DNA of 64,000 nt. Source: CBDFKK01 sp965248815. Lineage in GTDB: Bacteria > Pseudomonadota > Alphaproteobacteria > SMXP01. Both the position numbers and the translations under genes were made by a program. Shown here one piece after another: positions 18,701 to 27,361 of the stretch. The DNA is taken from positions 1 through 64,000 of the forward strand of contig CBDFKK010000002.1 in assembly GCA_965248815.1 (NCBI GenBank). Direction: 5' to 3'. Numbering within the stretch: position 1 is the stretch's first letter; every line of letters begins with the position of its first letter. The notes beneath the pieces were generated by a model. The model was given only the letters and a program-made list of their open reading frames with translations, made no database searches and had not been told where the DNA came from.

Positions 18701-19681
18701 TTAAGCAGCGGCTTTGCGGTGTTGCAAGCGCCGGTGTTCGATTGTTTTTCGTTTAATCCTTTCTCTTTGCAATAGAATAGTTTGGCCGCGCCCGAAGTAG
18801 ACGTCGGCAGGCGTGAGGTTCTTCAGGCTCTCGTGATATCGCTGGTGGTTGTAGTGGCCGACGAAGTCTTCGATCTGCGCTTCCAGGTCGCCAGGCAGAT
18901 AATAGTTTTGCAGCAAGATGCGGTTCTTGAGCGTCTGATGCCAACGCTCAATTTTGCCTTGCGTCTGCGGATGATAAGGCGCACCGCGTACATGCTTCAT
19001 GCCTTGATCATCCATCCAGTCAGCAAGATCGCCAGCAATATAAGACGGGCCATTGTCGGACAGCAGGCGCGGCTTGTGAACGACATTAACTTGATCGAGC
19101 CCGGATTCGGCGAGAGCTGCTTCCAGCGTTTCGGTAACGTCCTCAACCCTCATCGTGGTGCAGAGTTTCCACGCAATGATATAGCGCGAGAAGTCATCCA
19201 GGATCGTCGACAGGTAAAACCAGCCCCAGCCGATGACCTTGAGATAGGTGAAGTCTGTCTGCCACATTTGATTTGGCGCCGTGGTCTTGTCTGTAAACTC
19301 GTCAGCCGCCTTGATGACAACAAAGGCTGGGCTGGTGATCAGATCCAGAGCCTTGAGCAGGCGATACACCGAAGCTTCAGATACGAAGTAGCCTTGCGTA
19401 TCGGTGAACCTGACAGCCAGCTCGCGCGGCGACAACTCAGGCTCTTCAAGCGCTAGATCAACGATCTTGTCTCGAACGTCATCGGGAATACGGTTCCATA
19501 CCCGTCCCGGCTTTGGAGACCGATCTTCCAGCGCTTCCACACCGCCAGTTTGATACTGATCGTACCAGCGATAGAATGTTGTCCGTGGAATGCCGAGTGT
19601 ATCCAGCGTGCGTTTAACTGGCAGATGTGATTGCTCAACCAGTCCGATGATCTCGGCCTTCTCGGATGCAGGATATCTCAT
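18701..19681 (-). CDS. IS-A copy 2 transposase OrfB
   Basis: A 326-aa DDE transposase, the same length as copy 1 and closely similar to it (catalytic regions MWQTDFTYLK, LLSDNGPSY, HPQTQGKIERWHQ). Differences are scattered through the protein, mostly in the N-terminal 60 residues and in the middle, so the two copies are related lineages and not a recent duplication. The ATG overlaps the OrfA stop. Confidence 0.88.
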   Translation of the reverse strand: MRYPASEKAEIIGLVEQSHLPVKRTLDTLGIPRTTFYRWYDQYQTGGVEALEDRSPKPGRVWNRIPDDVRDKIVDLALEEPELSPRELAVRFTDTQGYFVSEASVYRLLKALDLITSPAFVVIKAADEFTDKTTAPNQMWQTDFTYLKVIGWGWFYLSTILDDFSRYIIAWKLCTTMRVEDVTETLEAALAESGLDQVNVVHKPRLLSDNGPSYIAGDLADWMDDQGMKHVRGAPYHPQTQGKIERWHQTLKNRILLQNYYLPGDLEAQIEDFVGHYNHQRYHESLKNLTPADVYFGRGQTILLQRERIKRKTIEHRRLQHRKAAA

Positions 19682-20052
19682 TCGATATCCTCCCCATCCC
19701 CGATTATGCTTTTTTTCAGAAGGCGCAGTTCCAACGCTTGTTCGGCAACGACTTCCTTGAGGTCTTGCGCTTCGCGCCGTAAGTCCTTCACCTCACCAGT
19801 ATTAGCGGCCCGCGCCGTATCGCCTGCCAGCCGCTTCTTGCCAGCTTCAAGAAACTCCTTCGACCAGGTGTAATACATGCCCTGAGCGATGCCTTCCTGA
19901 CGGCAAAGCTCGGCAATGCTGTCTTCGCCGCGAAGTCCGGCAAGCACAATCCGTATCTTCTCTTCAGCTGAATAGCGTTTGCGCGTCCAGCGGCGAATAT
20001 CCTTGACTGTACGTTCCGCAGCTTCTTGATGGCGCACTGTTTTGTCTCTCAT
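19678..20052 (-). CDS. IS-A copy 2 OrfA
   Basis: A 124-aa HTH/coiled-coil OrfA equivalent to that of copy 1 (EDSIAELCRQEGIAQGMYYTW; C-terminal leucine-rich helix). It ends with ATGA shared with OrfB. Confidence 0.85.
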   Translation of the reverse strand: MRDKTVRHQEAAERTVKDIRRWTRKRYSAEEKIRIVLAGLRGEDSIAELCRQEGIAQGMYYTWSKEFLEAGKKRLAGDTARAANTGEVKDLRREAQDLKEVVAEQALELRLLKKSIIGDGEDIE

Positions 20053-20138
20053 CGTCCACTCCTCTCGTGTGACGATGGGCCAAAAACTCTCCCTTACGCA
20101 ATTCCCTCAATCTGTCCCATGAGTGCTGACGCCGGACA

Positions 20139-20147
20139 GGTGATATC
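20139..20147. repeat. Right 9-bp target duplication of IS-A copy 2
   Basis: GGTGATATC, the partner of 18618-18626. Confidence 0.93.
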
Positions 20148-20500
20148 CATCGCCCAGACCTGATTGGGTTGGGTGACCGGCAGCTTACGCAACAGATAGG
20201 GATAGATTTTGTGGCCCGGTGCAGGCTTGGACGTGTTCGGGCGGCGATAAATAGCCTCAAGCCCCATACGCTTCATCAGTGTTGTGACGTGCAGGCGGCC
20301 AACCTTGTATCCTTCACCAAGCAATAGTCCCTGCAGCATCCTGCTGCCTGCAAAGGGATAGTCGAGATGCAATTCATCAATCCGGCGCATCAGTGCCAGA
20401 TCACCGACCGATACGGGACGGGGCTGATAATAGACGCTGCCCCGGCTGATCTTGAGCGCCTTGGCCTGACGGCTGAGCGAGAGTTTATGTTTGCGGTCGA

Positions 20501-20812
20501 TCATTTTCTTGCGCTCGGCAATCCCGCCTTGGTGAGCGCATCGCCTAAAAAATCATTCTCAAGCGTCAGCTCCCCAATCTTGGCATGGAGCCTCTTCACA
20601 TCAACACGGGGTGCAGGCAGCGGTGATTTACCCTCCCGCCCAAAAACACCCGCTGCACCCTCAAGGAGCTGATCTTTCCATTGCTTGATCTGGTTAGGAT
20701 GAACATCAAACTGCTGAGCGAGTTCTCCCAATGTCTGCTCACCGCGAACGGCCGCAAGGGCCACCTTCGACTTGAACGCAGGTGTATGATTGCGACGTGG
20801 TCGTCTTGCCAT
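20501..20812 (-). CDS. IS-C copy 1 OrfA
   Basis: The 103-aa OrfA (MARRPRRNHTPAFKSK..) has an HTH at LGELAQQFDVHPNQIKQWK and a C-terminal helix. The start at MARRPR is preferred because AGGAGA lies 6-11 bases upstream. It is intact although its OrfB is split. Confidence 0.85.
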   Translation of the reverse strand: MARRPRRNHTPAFKSKVALAAVRGEQTLGELAQQFDVHPNQIKQWKDQLLEGAAGVFGREGKSPLPAPRVDVKRLHAKIGELTLENDFLGDALTKAGLPSARK

Positions 20813-20898
20813 AGTGGATCTCCTGTTGCCGGCGATCATGCCGCCTACAGGCCAAAATTCCACTTATCTCAACTGTGCAGATTTCCCGAGCCACCTCT

Positions 20899-21618
20899 AT
20901 ACAATAAGCCACATTTCTCGGTTCTTTGAAGAAAACGAAAAATCTAGCTTAGTGGATAGTTCGATTTTTTCGGCTAAGTCGTCTTGAGGCTCATCATCGG
21001 AAAAACAAACTTCGCCTGGACCAATGACGCGGCGTCCCCTGCCAGATTTTCTCACAAGGCGTGGCAACGCCGCGCCCAGGCGCGATAGCCTAAACCTCCG
21101 AGTCAAGATTTTTCTGACCGGATAACACGTCGGCTCGCCTTTCGCTCCTGGCATGTATAGCGCAGCCAGAGCTTCGCGGCCCGCGCTTGGCGAAGCCAAA
21201 GATCCCGGCTTCTCAAATGTGCCAATTTTTTCTTTTGCGAATTTTCGGCGTGCCCACCCCTGTTTTGATGGCGAGACGCGCATCAACACCCCCGATTTAC
21301 CGGAAGTCAGCTTAGACCGCCATCATGGCGGAAACCAGCGATGACGACATTTTCCGCGTGTTGAGGCTGCGGTGTAACGCGGGGGTATAATCCGTAAGCC
21401 TTTGAATCACTGTATGTTTTTCAGCCACGCCGAAGATTGTCATTGCACCGGCTGACGTCGAGATCGACCCCCGCTCGGGTTTCAACACAGTCCGGAACAA
21501 AAGTGACGACCTGAGCAGGAGATCGCGCCGATTAAGCTGGCCCTTGCGTTGCAAGAACGTGCATGGCAGACACGAAACTCGCAGGACGTAAGCTTTCAAC
21601 ACATAGGACTCTACCCAT
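20899..21618. other. 720-bp region of unclear content between IS-C and galU
   Basis: A minus-strand frame runs from 21289 to the IS-C edge, where its stop codon is formed across the junction. Its product is basic and not recognisable (it contains PSAGREALAALYMPGAKGEP and ends in ..SSKNREMWLIV). It may be a gene cut by IS-C or chance. From 21290 to 21618 I see only the leader of galU and no clear promoter. Confidence 0.3.
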
Positions 21619-22491
21619 ATGACCGCCCCTATTCGCAAAGCTGTCTTTCCCGTGGCGGGTCTGGGCACGCGCTTTCTCCCCGCGACGAAAGCGATGCCTA
21701 AGGAAATGCTGACAATCGTCGATCGTCCCTTGATTCAATATGTCGTCGAAGAAGCCCTAGCGGCCGGTATTGAGGAATTTATTTTCGTAACAGGGCGCGG
21801 CAAAACCGCACTCGAAGATCATTTTGATGCGGCATTTGAACTTGAGACGACTCTGGAGCAGCGCGGTAAAACTCAAGAGTTAGACAGCCTAAACTCATGG
21901 CTGCCCCAGGCGGGCAATGTGATTTACACAAGGCAGCAGCATCCGCTTGGTTTGGGCCATGCAGTTTGGTGCGCTCGGCACATCATCGGAGATGAACCAT
22001 TTGCTGTGCTACTACCTGATGAAATTGTTCTCCATGATCCGCCTTGTCTGAAGCAAATGGTAGACGCCTATTCAAAGACGGGCGGAAACCTCATTGCCGT
22101 ATTTGATGTGCCACGCGATCAAACCAATCGATACGGTATTCTCGAAATTGCGAGCGAAAATGATGGCCTTGTAGAAGTCAGTGGCTTGATAGAAAAACCA
22201 GACCCCAAGGATGCGCCATCAACGCTAAGTATCACCGGGCGCTATATTTTGCAGCCATCTGTATTTGAACATTTATCAAGACAAGAAAGAGGCACGGGTA
22301 ATGAATTCCAATTGACCGATGCGATAGCTCAAATGATTGGTGAAGCTCCATTTCATGGCTATCGATTTAGTGGAGAACGTCACGATTGCGGAAATGTTAA
22401 GGGCTTTCTCAAAGCAAACATTGCATTTGCATTAGCAAGAGATGACACCAGACATGATTTAGAAACCTATTTAAAAAGCTTGGCATTGTAA
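21619..22491 (+). CDS. galU: UTP-glucose-1-phosphate uridylyltransferase
   Basis: 290 aa, the family's normal length. The N-terminal motif AVFPVAGLGTRFLPATKAMPKEML and VDRPLIQYVVEEA are diagnostic, with later EKP and GTGNEFQLTDAI. It makes UDP-glucose, the substrate of Ugd encoded downstream. IS-C copy 2 is inserted 3 bp after its stop codon, so read-through into ugd is now interrupted by the element; galU and ugd were probably adjacent before. Confidence 0.95.
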   Translation: MTAPIRKAVFPVAGLGTRFLPATKAMPKEMLTIVDRPLIQYVVEEALAAGIEEFIFVTGRGKTALEDHFDAAFELETTLEQRGKTQELDSLNSWLPQAGNVIYTRQQHPLGLGHAVWCARHIIGDEPFAVLLPDEIVLHDPPCLKQMVDAYSKTGGNLIAVFDVPRDQTNRYGILEIASENDGLVEVSGLIEKPDPKDAPSTLSITGRYILQPSVFEHLSRQERGTGNEFQLTDAIAQMIGEAPFHGYRFSGERHDCGNVKGFLKANIAFALARDDTRHDLETYLKSLAL

Positions 22492-22580
22492 GACAGAGGT
22501 GGCTCGGGAAATCTGCACAGTTGAGATAAGTGGAATTTTGGCCTGTAGGCGGCATGATCGCCGGCAACAGGAGATCCACT

Positions 22581-22892
22581 ATGGCAAGACGACCACGTCG
22601 CAATCATACACCTGCGTTCAAGTCGAAGGTGGCCCTTGCGGCCGTTCGCGGTGAGCAGACATTGGGAGAACTCGCTCAGCAGTTTGATGTTCATCCTAAC
22701 CAGATCAAGCAATGGAAAGATCAGCTCCTTGAGGGTGCAGCGGGTGTTTTTGGGCGGGAGGGTAAATCACCGCTGCCTGCACCCCGTGTTGATGTGAAGA
22801 GGCTCCATGCCAAGATTGGGGAGCTGACGCTTGAGAATGATTTTTTAGGCGATGCGCTCACCAAGGCGGGATTGCCGAGCGCAAGAAAATGA
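22581..22892 (+). CDS. IS-C copy 2 OrfA
   Basis: An OrfA of 103 aa identical in character to that of copy 1, with the HTH at FDVHPNQIKQWK. Its stop overlaps the OrfB start (ATGA at 22889-22892). Confidence 0.88.
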   Translation: MARRPRRNHTPAFKSKVALAAVRGEQTLGELAQQFDVHPNQIKQWKDQLLEGAAGVFGREGKSPLPAPRVDVKRLHAKIGELTLENDFLGDALTKAGLPSARK

Positions 22893-23719
22893 TCGACCGC
22901 AAACATAAACTCTCGCTCAGCCGTCAGGCCAAGGCGCTCAAGATCAGCCGGGGCAGCGTCTATTATCAGCCCCGTCCCGTATCGGTCGGTGATCTGGCAC
23001 TGATGCGCCGGATTGATGAATTGCATCTCGACTATCCCTTTGCAGGCAGCAGGATGCTGCAGGGACTATTGCTTGGTGAAGGATACAAGGTTGGCCGCCT
23101 GCACGTCACAACACTGATGAAGCGTATGGGGCTTGAGGCTATTTATCGCCGCCCGAACACGTCCAAGCCTACACCGGGCCACAAAATCTATCCCTATCTG
23201 TTGCGTAAGCTGCCGGTCACCCAACCCAATCAGGTCTGGGCGATGGATATCACCTACATTCCAATGGCACGGGGCTTTGTTTATCTGGCCGCAGTGGTTG
23301 ACTGGTTCAGCCGGCGTGTCCTGTCCTGGCGGCTCTCTATCACACTGGAAGCAGACTTTTGCATTGAAGCCGTTGAAGAAGCACTGGCCCGTTACGGTAA
23401 GCCGGACATCTTCAACACCGATCAGGGCTCGCAGTTTACCTCCATCGCTTTCACACAAATCCTGAAGGATGCTGAAATCGCCATCAGCATGGATGGCAAG
23501 GGAGCGTGGCGGGACAATGTCTTTGTTGAACGGCTGTGGCGCACGGTCAAATACGAGGAGGTCTATCTGCATGCCTATGGCAATGTTCCACAAGCCCGAG
23601 CCGCCCTCGGCAAATATTTGGTCTTTTATAACACCAAGAGACCGCATTCATCGCTTGACCGCCAGACACCCGATCAGGCTTACTTCAACGTGCTGCAACC
23701 AATCCCGGTCGCGGCATAA
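22889..23719 (+). CDS. IS-C copy 2 transposase OrfB
   Basis: A 276-aa DDE transposase. HTH_21-like N-terminus, first Asp in VWAMDITYIP, second in IFNTDQGSQF, Glu in WRDNVFVERLWRTVK. It differs from the other copies by one visible residue (KPTPGHK in place of KPAPGHK). It is full length and apparently functional. Confidence 0.9.
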   Translation: MIDRKHKLSLSRQAKALKISRGSVYYQPRPVSVGDLALMRRIDELHLDYPFAGSRMLQGLLLGEGYKVGRLHVTTLMKRMGLEAIYRRPNTSKPTPGHKIYPYLLRKLPVTQPNQVWAMDITYIPMARGFVYLAAVVDWFSRRVLSWRLSITLEADFCIEAVEEALARYGKPDIFNTDQGSQFTSIAFTQILKDAEIAISMDGKGAWRDNVFVERLWRTVKYEEVYLHAYGNVPQARAALGKYLVFYNTKRPHSSLDRQTPDQAYFNVLQPIPVAA

Positions 23720-23900
23720 CAGGGGCTGAAATCCACTTATCCGCAGTCCGAAAGTTGTTCAAACAAACCGAACCACCTCTGACATTTACGTTTGTTAACG
23801 TTTGCTAACTAAGCATCAATGAGTTTGTTGATATCAATGCGCTGGCTGAATTTAGCAATAATTGGCGATTGTTCACCGGAAGCTCTGGGAATTAGTTGTT

Positions 23901-25223
23901 ATGCGCGTAGCTATGATTGGGACCGGTTATGTGGGACTAGTGTCAGGGGCTTGTTTTTCTGACTTTGGCCATGAAGTTATCTGCGTCGACAAAGATAAAA
24001 ATAAGATCGACATGCTCGAACGAGGCGAAATCCCTATCTTCGAGCCGGGACTCGACAAACTTGTCGCAGAAAATGTCAAAGCTGGTCGACTAAATTTCAC
24101 AACCAACCTTGCCGATGCGGTTCCTGAGGCAAACGCTGTCTTCATCGCCGTTGGAACGCCCAGCCGGCGCGGCGACGGACATGCCGATCTATTTTATGTG
24201 TATGCGGCAGCTGCGGAAATAGCCGACACACTCAAAGGCTTTACGGTAATAGTAACAAAATCAACTGTTCCGGTCGGGACTGGGAGAGAAGTTGAGCGCA
24301 TCATTCGGGAAAGAAACGCTTCAGCGGATTTTGCCGTGGCGTCAAATCCTGAATTCCTGCGAGAAGGCGCAGCGATCGAAGATTTCAAGCGGCCCGATCG
24401 AATTGTCGTGGGCACCGAAAATGAACGCGCCAGACTGGTAATGAAAGAGCTCTATCGCCCTCTCTATTTGAATGAAACACCCGTTCTATTCACTGGCCGT
24501 GAAACCTCGGAGCTCATCAAATATGCCGGAAACGCTTTTTTGGCTACCAAAATTACCTTTATTAATGAAATTGCCGATCTTTGCGAACAAGTGGGCGCGG
24601 ACGTTCAAGATGTCAGCAAGGGAATAGGACTTGACGGACGGATTGGACGAAAGTTCTTGCATGCCGGTCCCGGTTTCGGGGGCTCTTGCTTTCCGAAAGA
24701 CACGCTCGCTTTGACCAGGACGGCAAATGAGTTTGGGGTGCCAACAAGAATTGTCGAGGCTGTTGTTGATATAAACCAAGATCGCAAAAAGAGAATGGGG
24801 CAAAAAATTATTGATGTATGCGGGGGCACCGTTAAGGGGAAAACAATTGCAATACTAGGTTTGACCTTTAAACCAAATACCGATGATATGCGGGATAGCC
24901 CAAGCCTAGACATTATTCCAATATTACAGAAAGCGGGCGCTAAAATTAGAGCCTTCGATCCTGAAGGAATGGAAGAATCGAAAAAACACCTTGATGACAT
25001 CACCTACGCCAGCAATGCCTATGATGCGATGGAAGGCGCAGATGTAGTCGCTATACTCACAGAATGGAATGAATTCCGTGCATTAGACACCGCTCGAATA
25101 AAGCAGATTCTAAAAGAACCGCTGTTAATAGACTTGCGCAACATTTACAACTTGGAAGAAATGGCCTCGACCGAGATCGAATATCACAGCATTGGCCGAC
25201 AACCCATTAAGCCCGGAACTTGA
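23901..25223 (+). CDS. ugd: UDP-glucose 6-dehydrogenase
   Basis: 440 aa from ATG 23901; the frame extends 39 bp upstream, but only from here does the protein begin with the Rossmann motif MRVAMIGTGYVGLVSGACF. The catalytic Cys263 lies in GPGFGGSCFPKD, with GNAFLATKITF before it and LGLTFKPNTDDMRDSP in the C-terminal domain. It oxidises UDP-glucose to UDP-glucuronate with two NAD+. The product feeds Uxs, encoded 7 bp downstream, and fed the broken 4-epimerase upstream. Confidence 0.95.
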   Translation: MRVAMIGTGYVGLVSGACFSDFGHEVICVDKDKNKIDMLERGEIPIFEPGLDKLVAENVKAGRLNFTTNLADAVPEANAVFIAVGTPSRRGDGHADLFYVYAAAAEIADTLKGFTVIVTKSTVPVGTGREVERIIRERNASADFAVASNPEFLREGAAIEDFKRPDRIVVGTENERARLVMKELYRPLYLNETPVLFTGRETSELIKYAGNAFLATKITFINEIADLCEQVGADVQDVSKGIGLDGRIGRKFLHAGPGFGGSCFPKDTLALTRTANEFGVPTRIVEAVVDINQDRKKRMGQKIIDVCGGTVKGKTIAILGLTFKPNTDDMRDSPSLDIIPILQKAGAKIRAFDPEGMEESKKHLDDITYASNAYDAMEGADVVAILTEWNEFRALDTARIKQILKEPLLIDLRNIYNLEEMASTEIEYHSIGRQPIKPGT

Positions 25224-25230
25224 TCCAGCC

Positions 25231-26193
25231 ATGCATGAGACTGAACGAGTGCTAGTAACCGGAGGCGCGGGATTCATCGGGTCCTTCCTCTGCGAAAAAT
25301 TACTTGCGTCTGGCTGTGAAGTAATTTGCGCGGACAATTTGTTCACCGGCTCGAGGCAAAATATTGCGGACTTGTTAAATAACTACAACTTCGAGTTTAT
25401 GCGTCACGACATAACGTTTCCGCTATACGTCGAAGTCGACCAGATATTCAATTTGGCTTGCCCCGCATCACCAATTCATTATCAGCATGACCCCGTACAA
25501 ACGACCAAAACGAGCGTTCACGGCGCTATCAATATGTTGGGTCTTGCGAAACGCACCGGATCAAAAATTCTTCAGGCGTCGACAAGCGAAATTTATGGAG
25601 ACCCTCTCATACATCCACAAACGGAAGATTATTGGGGCAATGTCAATCCGATTGGCAGCCGTGCTTGCTACGATGAAGGCAAAAGGTGCGCCGAGACATT
25701 ATTTTTCGATTACAAGCGCCAACACAACTTGAACATTCGAGTCGCTCGCATTTTCAACACCTATGGGCCAAGAATGCACCCAAACGATGGCCGCGTGGTT
25801 TCGAATTTTATTATTCAGGCATTGACTGGGCAGCAATTGACAATATTCGGGAATGGTTCTCAAACACGTTCATTTTGTTTTGTTGCCGATTTAGTCGATG
25901 GCTTGGTCAAATTCATGAATGCAGCTGATCACTTGCAGGGGCCTCTCAATCTCGGAAATCCGGCGGAACTTTCTATTCGAATGCTTGCCGAACAAATAAT
26001 TCAAATGGTGGGTTCAAAATCCAAAATCGTCGAAAAACCTTTATCGGAGGACGACCCCAAGCAGCGCCAACCTGACATAAGCACGGCAGAAAGAGAATTA
26101 AGCTGGTCACCCGTCACGTCGCTTGACGATGGTTTAACGGCGACAATTGAATATTTCGAAAAATTACTATCAGAAAAGAATCAGATCAATTAG
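25231..26193 (+). CDS. uxs: UDP-glucuronate decarboxylase (UDP-xylose synthase)
   Basis: 320 aa from ATG 25231. An alternative ATG at 25192 overlaps ugd and adds residues unlike the family. SDR features are TGGAGFIGSFLCEKLL, LACPASPIHYQ (characteristic of UXS), STSEIYGDP, YDEGKRCAE (Tyr/Lys) and a HPNDGRVVSNFI loop. It converts UDP-glucuronate to UDP-xylose. Its place directly after ugd, 7 bp apart, fits an operon that makes pentose for the polysaccharide. The gene looks intact. Confidence 0.92.
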   Translation: MHETERVLVTGGAGFIGSFLCEKLLASGCEVICADNLFTGSRQNIADLLNNYNFEFMRHDITFPLYVEVDQIFNLACPASPIHYQHDPVQTTKTSVHGAINMLGLAKRTGSKILQASTSEIYGDPLIHPQTEDYWGNVNPIGSRACYDEGKRCAETLFFDYKRQHNLNIRVARIFNTYGPRMHPNDGRVVSNFIIQALTGQQLTIFGNGSQTRSFCFVADLVDGLVKFMNAADHLQGPLNLGNPAELSIRMLAEQIIQMVGSKSKIVEKPLSEDDPKQRQPDISTAERELSWSPVTSLDDGLTATIEYFEKLLSEKNQIN

Positions 26194-26234
26194 GGAGCAT
26201 ATTTGGCTTACTTCGGACAACCTGATTGAAAATA

Positions 26235-26963
26235 TCAGTCATCGATAATGATATCGGGTTGAATCCGGTTTTGCATCAAGTCAAGCGCGTGTTCGTCTAA
26301 AACAACTACAGAATCCACTTGCGCCAATCCGGCCAGCACGAAAGCGAGTGCGCCACCGCCATGCTCGTCGTTATCGTGCTCGCTACCTCCGGGTGGACTT
26401 TCTTCCTTTAGGCCCAAGACCAATTTATCGCATTTGGTTCATGCGCCTGCGAGACTTTGAATTTGCGATTCTAGGGGCGATCCAGGTGAGCTAATCGTCA
26501 AACCAACCTTGAACCCGTCCAATTTCCATCGTTCAATTGTTTCAGAAATCTCGGCTAAGCGTAGATCGCCGGTCCCATTTGCAAAAACATCGTTCCTTTC
26601 TAGCTCTTGGCGCAATTCTTCATTTGTTACAACCGCCGTCCTCATTTTCGACACGACAAGTGCACAGGCCTTATTTGCGACCGCTGCCGCCTCCGGATAA
26701 GTCGCGCCAGCGACAACGGCTAGCGCGAGAACCGCAGTTGCCGTATCTCGTGCCCCTGATATGTCAATCAATTCTGTGATTTGCCGTTCACGAAAATGGA
26801 GGACAGAACTGCCTGGTTGAGCCAGGGTCATGCCTTGCTCCGACCGCGTAACGAGAATAGCTGCAAACTCTGTCAACTCTTGAGCCCTATGCACAGCTAC
26901 TTCTACTTCTCCATCAGTGCGGCATGATAAATTGGTAGATTGGGACAATTCGTAAGCGTTGGG
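26235..26963 (-). pseudogene. hldE: Bifunctional heptose kinase/adenylyltransferase remnant (HldE/RfaE)
   Basis: From the IS-C edge the product reads PNAYELSQSTNLSCRTDGEVEVA and then LVTRSEQGMTL, the second half of the PfkB-type kinase domain. The canonical SGAGDT anion-hole motif appears as SGARDT. The start of the adenylyltransferase linker (IERWKLDGFKVGLT) is followed by a stop at 26439. A second frame fragment, 26423-26235 (ALAFVLAGLAQVDSVVVLDEHALDLMQNRIQPDIII), is the C-terminal part of the nucleotidyltransferase domain. The middle of that domain, with its HxGH motif, is missing. The N-terminal half was removed at the IS-C junction. It would have made ADP-heptose precursor for LPS. Confidence 0.82.
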
Positions 26964-27049
26964 AGAGGTGGCTCGGGAAATCTGCACAGTTGAGATAAGT
27001 GGAATTTTGGCCTGTAGGCGGCATGATCGCCGGCAACAGGAGATCCACT

Positions 27050-27361
27050 ATGGCAAGACGACCACGTCGCAATCATACACCTGCGTTCAAGTCGAAGGTG
27101 GCCCTTGCGGCCGTTCGCGGTGAGCAGACATTGGGAGAACTCGCTCAGCAGTTTGATGTTCATCCTAACCAGATCAAGCAATGGAAAGATCAGCTCCTTA
27201 AGGGTGCAGCGGGTGTTTTTGGGCGGGAGGGTAAATCACCGCTGCCTGCACCCCGTGTTGATGTGAAGAGGCTCCATGCCAAGATTGGGGAGCTGACGCT
27301 TGAGAATGATTTTTTAGGCGATGCGCTCACCAAGGCGGGATTGCCGAGCGCAAGAAAATGA
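27050..27361 (+). CDS. IS-C copy 3 OrfA
   Basis: 103 aa, with the same HTH as the other copies and a Glu-to-Lys change in QLLKGAAG. It overlaps OrfB by ATGA. Confidence 0.86.
   Translation: MARRPRRNHTPAFKSKVALAAVRGEQTLGELAQQFDVHPNQIKQWKDQLLKGAAGVFGREGKSPLPAPRVDVKRLHAKIGELTLENDFLGDALTKAGLPSARK

Larger units (their letters stand above)
18627..20138 (-). mobile_element. IS-A copy 2 (IS3-like, two ORFs), 1512 bp
   Basis: The same terminal repeats as copy 1 (TGTCCGTCATCAG.. on the left, ..GCTGACGCCGGACA on the right). It is inserted inside the OrfB gene of IS-C copy 1, with a 9-bp direct repeat on each side. Both ORFs are intact (18701-19681 and 19678-20052). This nested order shows that IS-A moved after IS-C had already settled here. 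Confidence 0.92.
18153..20504 (-). pseudogene. IS-C copy 1 OrfB, split by IS-A
   Basis: The 5' part (20504 down to 20139) encodes the HTH and the start of the core as far as VWAMDIT. The 3' part (18626 down to 18153) resumes at the duplicated DIT codons and carries IPMARGFVYLAAVVDWF.., NTDQGSQF and the Glu region. The intact copies are 276 aa. The insertion falls directly after the first catalytic Asp, so the product is inactive. Confidence 0.92.
18092..20898 (-). mobile_element. IS-C copy 1, interrupted by IS-A copy 2
   Basis: The outer ends AGAGGTGGTTCGG (18092) and CCACCTCT (20898) match the three intact 1286-bp copies. The insert at 18627-20138 plus a 9-bp duplication accounts exactly for the extra length (2807 = 1286 + 1512 + 9). 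The immediate outer flanks (aag on the left, ata on the right) do not match, unlike the copy at 22495. Confidence 0.92.
22495..23780 (+). mobile_element. IS-C copy 2, intact, 1286 bp
   Basis: The ends AGAGGTGG and CCACCTCT are flanked by GAC on both sides (22492-22494 and 23781-23783), a 3-bp target duplication typical of the IS3 family. This is the only one of the four copies with matching flanks, so it is the one clear simple insertion. It separates galU from ugd. Both ORFs are open. Confidence 0.95.
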
